A DNA stretch of 64,000 nt, from the NCBI GenBank assembly GCA_963691705.1, contig OY829545.1, forward strand, positions 30,243,475 through 30,307,474. Direction: 5' to 3'. This DNA is from Viola odorata. Lineage: Eukaryota; Streptophyta; Magnoliopsida; Malpighiales; Violaceae. The translations under genes were made by a program, and so were the position numbers. Of this stretch, positions 57,000-64,000 are shown piece after piece. The notes below the pieces were generated by a model that saw only the letters and a list, made by a program, of their open reading frames with translations, was not told where the DNA came from and made no database searches. The number at the start of each line of letters is the position of its first letter. The stretch's first letter is position 1.

Positions 57000-59023
57000 G
57001 AAATAATTTAAAATAGTGTACCAAATCAACTAATTAATTAATAATTGTAATTGACCCAAAAATAGGAAAAAATCAAAAGAGTAGTACTAAAGAGTAAAGA
57101 TAGATTTCCTTCCTAAAAAGAGTAAAAATAGATTTGGGTATTTTTTAAAAAAACAATTCAGTTATATTATTCATCATTGTTTTGAACCTTAAAAATTACA
57201 TTTTTCACCCATCAACCGGGTTGAACATATGATTTGTCTAATATATTCTTCACTTAATAATTAATTATTTAAATAAAAAATATAACTTAATAAGGAAAAA
57301 TTAAACATCAATCTAGAGTAAAAATATTATTTTTATATTTACTTAATAATTATTTATTCAAATAAAAAGAAAGGAACATGGTTTCTTTCACGTTAGCTTA
57401 GAGGTAAGGTTGTTGTTGTTTGTTTGTTTATTTAATATTAGAAGGAAAATAATAATAATAATAAAGGAAATGTGTTGGGTGAATTTATGGCTGAAATTGC
57501 ACGTTACTTTACAGTGTGAATAAGACTGGATGAGGAAGAATTCAATGGATATTGGAAGGAGAAAACTATTGACTATTGTTACGTAGATGGATTAGTCTTA
57601 CTATAATTAGCTATTCTTGTTTCTTCATTCTCATCCCTCTCTTTTTATAGATTGTGTTAATAATAATAATTCATTTTTATCCTTCTTTTCTATTCCTATC
57701 AAATTTAATGTTTGATGAAAAAATATAGATGGACCCATTTTTTCTCTTCACCGTTTTAAACGCAAATGCTTAATATATTCATTATTCACCCCAAGTTAGA
57801 TTTGGAAAAATCTATTCTTTTTAATAGGCGGGTAGGATTCAAGCACAGAATTTCTACCGATATCTTTGTAACTAGTAAGATAATCAATGAACTATATCAC
57901 ATTAATAAAAAAAACTATTATTATACATAAAAAAATTTATTACATCATATTTTTTTTTTAATAAATTGGTTTGAACACCTGAACTCTTAAACGGACCTAA
58001 AATGTTATACTTGATGAGATGTTAATTTTTTGTTTTTTTTGGTTATTGTTAAACACTTGAAGTAAAAATTATTGAATTAAAAATAAAATTAATTCAAATA
58101 CATAATGAAATCAATGATTTTGCCAAATTTATTTTTAGAGAACTATTTATAATACAAGGAAAATTTTCCATATTGCAATATTTCATAGCATATGATTCTT
58201 TTTTTTCTTTTTCCTAATAAATCTAATTTATTTATTTATTTCCGAAGAGAAAATGCTTATTAATTAGTGTTGTTATTATTTTTAGCATATATGCAAAAGC
58301 CTAGCTAATTGAACCTCCTAGCTACTCCTACAAATAAAGTCATCTACTTTTACAATCTAGAAATGCACCCCTAGCTAGGCTCCCAAACAAAAAAAATTAA
58401 ATGCATTATTAATTTATTATCATGTCAACAATTAAAGGACCCACTATTTTTCTTTTTTCATAAAGTGGCAAGAATTGTTTACATCAAATACCTCGACTGG
58501 TTCTTGCCAATTACTAATATAATAATAATATAATAATATAATATATTGTAAAGTAATAGTAATGATTGACTCAAATCACATGTTTTTCATCACGATAAAT
58601 TTTAGATTATTTAAGTGGCATGCTACAAGAAAACTACAAAATGAATATATTAAGAGAAAAACCCGAGGAGGCAAAAATCCAATTGTATAGATAGATGTAT
58701 GTAAGAATTAAGAGATGTTAATGATACAATGTTTCTATGTTTAAAAAAATTAAGTCTTTTAAATTCATATAAATTAACACTTTATAAAATTATATCTCAT
58801 TTGCCTATTGTTTCGAGTAAATTTAGATAAAGAAATATTTCGAGACGATATTGCCTATTGTTATTCGTGAATTTTATTGCCGAAGAGATTAGAATAAAAT
58901 TACGGAATTGTCCTAGATGGAGTAGATAAGTAGGTGGCTAGGAATGGGCCAAATTGAAAGGACCGGTGATGGATGTGTTTCAAATGTCCTAGAATCGGGT
59001 AAAGGCATCTTTTGATAAACACA
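57000..59023. other. AT-rich intergenic DNA
   Basis: Promoter-distal region of the RING-H2 gene and beyond. Low GC with short A/T repeats. I see no gene, RNA or intact transposon. Confidence 0.55.
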
Positions 59024-59025
59024 TA

Positions 59026-59926
59026 CTCCCTCCGTCTCTTAATATTTGACGCCCAGTCCAAATTATACAGATTAAGGCAGATCCAGTCGTCACTGTGCAG
59101 GCCCAGCTTTTTGTCATTTCTTATCTGTGGGCCGCACAACTCCAACGGTCACATTTTTGAAGCTTTTACGCTTCCAAAATGAAAGCCAACGCCAACCTCC
59201 TTCCCTCTTTCTATCCTCTCTTTCTTCTGCAAATTCTCTCTTCCTAATAAAATTGATTCAATTTTTTCATCCACTTCATTCCTAGCCCGCGCAATTTTTT
59301 GGCGAAATTTGGGCAAAAATTCAATTTCAAATTGTTTCCCTCCTTTCCAAATAACCTCAATTTGTTTGGAATAGAGTATGAGTTTCAAATTTCAGTCTCC
59401 CTCTTCTTTCATTTGCAAATCCTCTCTTCTCCTCAAACTCTTTTCATTGGGTATGAAATGGGTTCTTCACTACCTGACCTTAATGAATTCCTAGTCACTC
59501 ATCAATCCCCTATAAGCAACTGGCCTGGCCTTGATGATTTAACATCGAATTGTTCTGGTATTTTAGAAACCCAAAATCACACACTTGTCTGCGATGAAGA
59601 GGTTGAGCAACCTATCAACATTCCAGACTTGAACCAGGCACCACAAGGCTCGTAATTGGGATCTCATGGTTATTCATTCCATCTCAATTTGTTAACTTCA
59701 TTTTCCAAACACTGTTCTGCCATTTCACTGACCATGTTGACGGTTGAACTAGTTAGGGCATAGGAAAGAACTAACCACCGCTGCACGACTTGCTGCATAT
59801 GAAAGCCTGTTGGAAAGAATGAAATATGGGATGTTGAAGAAAGGAGCAACTAGGGAGGTAGCTGTTATGTTTGGAGATGGAATTCGATCAATACAGAGGT
59901 TGTGGAAACGTGCAAGGGAGTCAAGT
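59026..59926 (+). mobile_element. Mariner-like element, 5' part with transposase, interrupted by a chromovirus
   Basis: Begins CTCCCTCCGTCTC after TA (59024-59025), the terminus type shared with the MITEs at 24220 and 56076. An untranslated leader of ~430 bp precedes transposase exons. The element is cut at 59926/59927 by the LTR of element F, and its 3' half should lie beyond the window. Confidence 0.82.
59458..59926 (+). pseudogene. Mariner-like transposase, N-terminal part (two exons visible)
   Basis: Exon 1: ATG 59458 to about 59654, with MGSSLPDLNEFL and NIPDLNQAP, the N-terminal style of plant mariner transposases. Exon 2: about 59762-59926, reading RKELTTAARLAAYESLLERM and KKGATREVAVMFGDGIRSIQ then RLWKRAR, the helix-turn-helix that binds terminal repeats. 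The intron edges between them are not certain. The DDD catalytic domain is not in the window. The coding sequence is interrupted by element F, so the copy is dead unless the other half rejoins. Confidence 0.75.
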
Positions 59927-61861
59927 TGTCACACCCCAAACTAGAGCGTGTGACCGACATGAGAGTCCGAATGAATTCTAGTACTCATCTCGAACTCTCA
60001 CTTGCCTACTTAACTCCTTATCAACATTTCTTCCAAAAATGACAATTGATTCATTTCAAGCAAACTCAAGATTTTACTTATATTGAATTTCAAGCAATAT
60101 TTACAGCAACACAAATGTCACTTCTACACTCTCTACAACAAGTAACAGACCTATTAGGGAGGTTGTAATTTACAACTCCAAAATAGATATACACAATCTA
60201 TTAATCGACTGGGCCCTAGCGAAGGAGAATGTTGGGCATACCGATCAATCTTGAAGAGTACTCCCCTAGATCTGCCAACCAAACCCACTACCGTCTGCTA
60301 CCAACTGAAAAAAGAAAGAATAATAAGAGGGATGAGTTACCACAACTCAGTGAATAAATAATACAAGATATAAATAGGCATGAACAAGCAATCATTCACT
60401 GTATTCAATATCTATAACATAATATAGTTGTTCCACTACGCAAATACTATATCTCATGTACGCATCATTATCCAGTTAAACTTTGTCAAATACAAATAAA
60501 ATAAACACGTTCAGACCGTAATAATTCACGTGCCAATACCTTAATCCCTACAGGCTAGGATAACATATTCAGACCGTGATCCCATCACGTGCCAACACCA
60601 TTGTCCTTGTCGGCTAGGACATTAAAATCCTCAATAATTCTCAACAGACCGAAGTGCTGGCCAAGCCACTTCGTGCTACCGCCATAACCTCTGGCTAGCT
60701 AAGGTATAACGAACCATGTGCACATGTGCTAACACCTCCCCTGTTAGCTAGGGTCATAATCCAAGACAATATACGACATCTTTCATCACCAATTACCATC
60801 ACATTTCACCAAGCATATTCATAGCCATAATCCAGCATATATAGTCACAACATAATTCACACAACCAGCCAGCACGCAATATTATTATGCAGATTATACT
60901 TTGCATTATTTACTCACAGTTATATTTACACAGCAAAATCACCGCACATATCCCGCTCACTCCGCGGTAGTATCCGTAGGCTTCGTACCTAACACCAATT
61001 AAATAACATATCAGTTATTTACACAATAATTAAATAAATTCAGGCCTGTAAAATTAACTAAAAAATCAACACAATTTATCATCTATTTTTTCCCAATTTC
61101 AGCTCATCTTTTCTTACAACAAATAAATGAATTAAATTCCATCTATTTATCCAAAACACTACACATTTAAAACTAGAAATAGCTTTAACAAAACTTATAC
61201 TGCTATAGGGACTAATCTGCAATCGCTAAAACTTTTAGGACTAAACTTCACCATCTCTAAATTTCTAGGGACTGAACTGTAATTAATTTTCTGCAATCCT
61301 TTTCCAGAATTTTTAGAATATTTAACACCTGCAGAATTCACGTATGCAACCACCCAGTTTATCCTACTCATAAAATTGATTCTTCTAACCACTATAATGC
61401 TATTATCCTACTTTAATTAAATTGAAAACCCTAATTAGCCTTAATTACATTAATTAGAGCTTTAAGAAAGAAAACATATATATCCCTTCACAACAATCAG
61501 CATACACAATGAATTCTTATCTGGACAGAACATACACATACCAATTTATGAATTCCTACTCAATTTTCATGATACCCACACATCAATTTTTGATAAAGAG
61601 ATGAGGTTTAGCTACTAATATTAAAACTAACCTTTACATCACCCAACAATTTACCCTCTTCTTCTCCTCTGTTCTCTTCCAATCGTGCTCTCTCTCTCGC
61701 TATTTCTCTTCTTCTTTTTCTTTCTTTTCTACGCGTCCAGGTTGTTCTTTTCTTTCCTTTCTTTCTTATCTTCTCTCTTTTGTCTTTTCTTTTCCTTATA
61801 CTTACCCGAAAACAACTTCCTTTCTTAACCCAATTATTCCTATTTCTTATTCTAATGTTTC

Positions 61862-61896
<35 letters not shown>

Positions 61897-62011
61897 GGAA
61901 AACAACTAGTTACACACGAACCTAACGAAATTTCTAACCCTTTTATAATCTAACTACTACTTATCTAACTAACCAAAATAAATCTAAGTCAAGATTTCTA
62001 GGGGTCTCACA
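59927..62011 (-). repeat. Element F 3' LTR, 2085 bp
   Basis: On the minus strand it starts TGTGAGACCCC and ends GGGGTGTGACA, matching ends that form near-inverted repeats. It contains a TTA microsatellite (61863-61894) and a pyrimidine-rich block 61640-61800. No gene. Confidence 0.82.
61863..61894. repeat. (TTA)n microsatellite in the element F LTR
   Basis: About ten uninterrupted TTA/ATT units. Confidence 0.95.
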
Positions 62012-63942
62012 TTCTCCCCACCTTAAGAAATTTGGTCCCCGAATTTAAGTTATACGTACCGTGGTCATGGAATAGGTAGGGGTACTTTTCTCGCATCTCA
62101 TTTTCTAATTCCCAAGTAATTTCTTCATTTGAGTGATTCTGCCATATAACTTTCACAGTGGCAATCTCTTTAGAACGAAGCTTCTTGATTTGACGATCTA
62201 TAATCCGAATAGGTTGAATCTCATAAGATAAATCCTCTTTGAACTCAACCAGCTGAGGTTCCATTATATGGGATGGATCGTGAAGATATTTTCGAAGCAT
62301 AGACACATGAAATACAAGATGCACATTCGATAAACTTGGTGGGAGTGCCAACTTGTACGCCACAGCTCCAATCTTTTCAAGAATTTCAAACGACCCAATG
62401 AATCGCGGATTCAACTTGCCTTTCTTACCAAACTGAAGAACACCCTTTGTAGGAGAAACTTTCAAAAATACATGATCTCCAACTGAAAATTCCAGATCTC
62501 TTCTCATGTTATCAGCATAACCTTTCTGTCTACTCTGTGCAGCTTGCAGTCTATCACGAATCAACTTGACTTTTTCAGCGGTTAATTCAACATTTTCCGG
62601 ACCCAATAATTCCCTTACACCAACTTCATCCCAGCAAACAGGTGTGCGACATCTACGACCGTATAGTGCCTCATATGGAGCCATTTGAATGCTAGAATGA
62701 TAACTATTATTATAAGCAAATTCAACCAGAGAAAGGTACTTACTCCAGCTGCCTCCAAAGTAAATAACACAAGCCCGTAACATGTCTTCAAGTGTTTGAA
62801 TAGTTCTCTCCGATTGGCCATCAGTTTGAGGATGGAAAGCGGTGCTAAGATCAAGATTAGTACCCATAGACCTCTGGAATTCCTTCCAAAAATGAGAAGT
62901 AAGTTGTTGACCACGATCAGAACCAATAGAGATTGGTACACCATGCAGTCGAACTATCTCATTAACATATAGTTGAGTAAGTTTCGCAAAGCTGTATGTG
63001 GTCTTTAAAGGTAGAAAATGGGCAGATTTTGTAAGTCGATCAACTATAACCCATATAGAATCATACCCTTCAAGTGTGCGTGGTAACCCAACAATAAAAT
63101 CCATGACAATTTGTTCCCACTTCCATTCAGGAATTAACAATGGCTGAAGCAACCCAGGAGGCTTTTGATGTTCACCTTTCACTTGTTGACAAATAAGACA
63201 TCTAGAAACAAAGTCAGCTATGTCTTTCTTCATGTTATTCCACCAATAGTGATTCTTAAAGTCTTTATACATCTTGGTAGAACCAGGATGTACTATATAC
63301 ATCGTCTTATGCGCTTGTTCCATAACTTCCCTTTGCAAATCATCTACTTTAGGAACATAAATTCTGGAACCACACTTCAGAATTCCATCACTTGAAATTA
63401 CAAAATCTGTAGAATTTCCAAAATTAATCTCTTCTCGGATGTGGCATAATTGCGGATCTTTCTCTTGGGCAACTTTAATTTTCTCAATTAACACAGGCTG
63501 GACATGAAAATGAGCTAGTAATACACCCAAATCAGAAATTGAAAGCTGAACTCCGCTATCTAAAACCTCATGTAATTCTTTAATCACCGGTCTTCTTACC
63601 TCGGCTATGTGGGCCAAACTTCCAAATGACTTCCGGCTTAAAGCATCAGCAACAACATTTGCTTTTCCCTGATGATATTGTATACTACAATCATAGTCTT
63701 TGACCAACTCCATCCACCTCCTTTGCCTAAGGTTGAGATCTCGCTTCTGAAAAATATGTTTGAGGCTTTTGTGATCTGTAAATATTTCAAAAGTGTCACT
63801 ATATAAGTAGTGCCTCTAGATTTTAAGAGCAAATACAACTGCTGCCATTTCCAAGTCATGCGTAGGATAATTCTGTTCATGCTTCCTTAGTTGGCGAGAG
63901 GCATAAGCAATAACTTTCCCCCGCTGCATAAGAACACATCCT
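62007..63942 (-). CDS. pol: Element F pol: RNase H end and integrase with chromodomain (partial, one stop)
   Basis: The frame runs leftward. The RNase H end (63942-63714; [20 protein letters not shown]) carries a TAG at 63816-63818 where Trp is expected. From 63713 the frame is open for 568 residues. Integrase: zinc HHCC H135, H142, C172, C175; catalytic D205 (VMDFIVGLP), D266 (GSDRGQQ), E302 (TDGQSERT), all present; GPY/F-like module about 428-450; chromodomain about 497-545 ([29 protein letters not shown]). Known: the chromodomain targets integration to marked chromatin. The stop TGA (62009-62007) lies in the LTR. Apart from the TAG this part looks usable. Confidence 0.88.
62012..62024 (-). 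promoter_or_regulatory. Element F polypurine tract
   Basis: Minus-strand aaggtggggagaa directly before LTR TGTGAG; it is also translated as part of the last pol codons. Confidence 0.8.
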
Positions 63943-63999
63943 AATCATAGTCTTTGACCAACTCCATCCACCTCCTTTGCCTAAGGTTGAGATCTCGCT
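63943..63999 (-). repeat. 57-bp second copy of an RNase H coding segment (offset 254 bp)
   Basis: 63943-63999 is identical to 63689-63745. It codes again for the end of RNase H ([18 protein letters not shown]), upstream of sequence that normally precedes it by ~85 codons. It reaches the window edge, so the repeat may be longer. It breaks the pol frame with a TAG at the junction. Confidence 0.9.
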
Positions 64000-64000
64000 G

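Larger units (their letters stand above)
59927..64000 (-). mobile_element. Element F: chromovirus (Tekay/Del-like) LTR retrotransposon, 3' part
   Basis: 3' LTR at 59927-62011 (minus), purine tract at 62012-62024 and pol reading leftward from the window edge. The integrase ends in a chromodomain, which defines chromoviruses. The 5' half and 5' LTR are off the right edge. Inserted in a mariner-like transposase gene. Confidence 0.88.

Overview
The window is nuclear DNA of a eudicot plant with a repeat-rich genome. The evidence is two intron-bearing or plant-specific host genes (a Cys-rich PLAC8-type gene and a BRH1-like RING-H2 gene), Ogre/Tat Ty3-gypsy retroelements primed by tRNA-Arg-type sites, a Tekay-like chromovirus, a Ty1-copia fragment and Stowaway/mariner elements with CTCCCTCCGT termini. 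I cannot name the species.

Positions 1-44323 are one nest of retrotransposons. Element A (1139-16125, + strand, gag-only Ogre-like) sits inside the left LTR of element B (<1-27070, - strand, Ogre-like, no gag or pol). B sits inside the 5' LTR of element C (27072-42391, + strand, Tat/Retand-type with decayed gag-pol). C sits inside an older Ogre-like LTR, D (42392-43416). D sits inside a Ty1-copia gag fragment (43417-44323). The A junction can be read to the base because the other LTR of B keeps the empty site. My hand counts give about 1% divergence between the LTRs of A and about 4% for B, which agrees with the nesting order.

A and B are sister non-autonomous families sharing LTR termini, primer site, leader and several 3' blocks. 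A keeps a gag reading frame but has ATA where B has the gag ATG. B keeps the ATG, but its gag is replaced after about 12 codons by a 33-38 bp minisatellite. Both carry family-specific minisatellites upstream of the polypurine tract. C carries PR-RT-RNase H-second RNase H-IN with many nonsense codons. It also has an antisense module of four reading-frame units (41655 down to 34698), two of which are paralogous multi-exon genes of the 'putative gypsy-type transposase' kind.

Positions 44324-59023 are host DNA. They hold the eight-exon Cys-rich gene (44823-49413, +, with 22-nt and 19-nt micro-exons), AT-rich intergenic DNA with a TA microsatellite, a deleted gypsy relic (54640-55210), and the intronless RING-H2 gene (56324-56869, -) whose stop codon lies 17 bp from a Stowaway MITE. 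From 59026 a mariner-like element with transposase exons is interrupted at 59926/59927 by the 3' LTR of a chromovirus (- strand) that runs off the right edge and encodes an integrase with a chromodomain.
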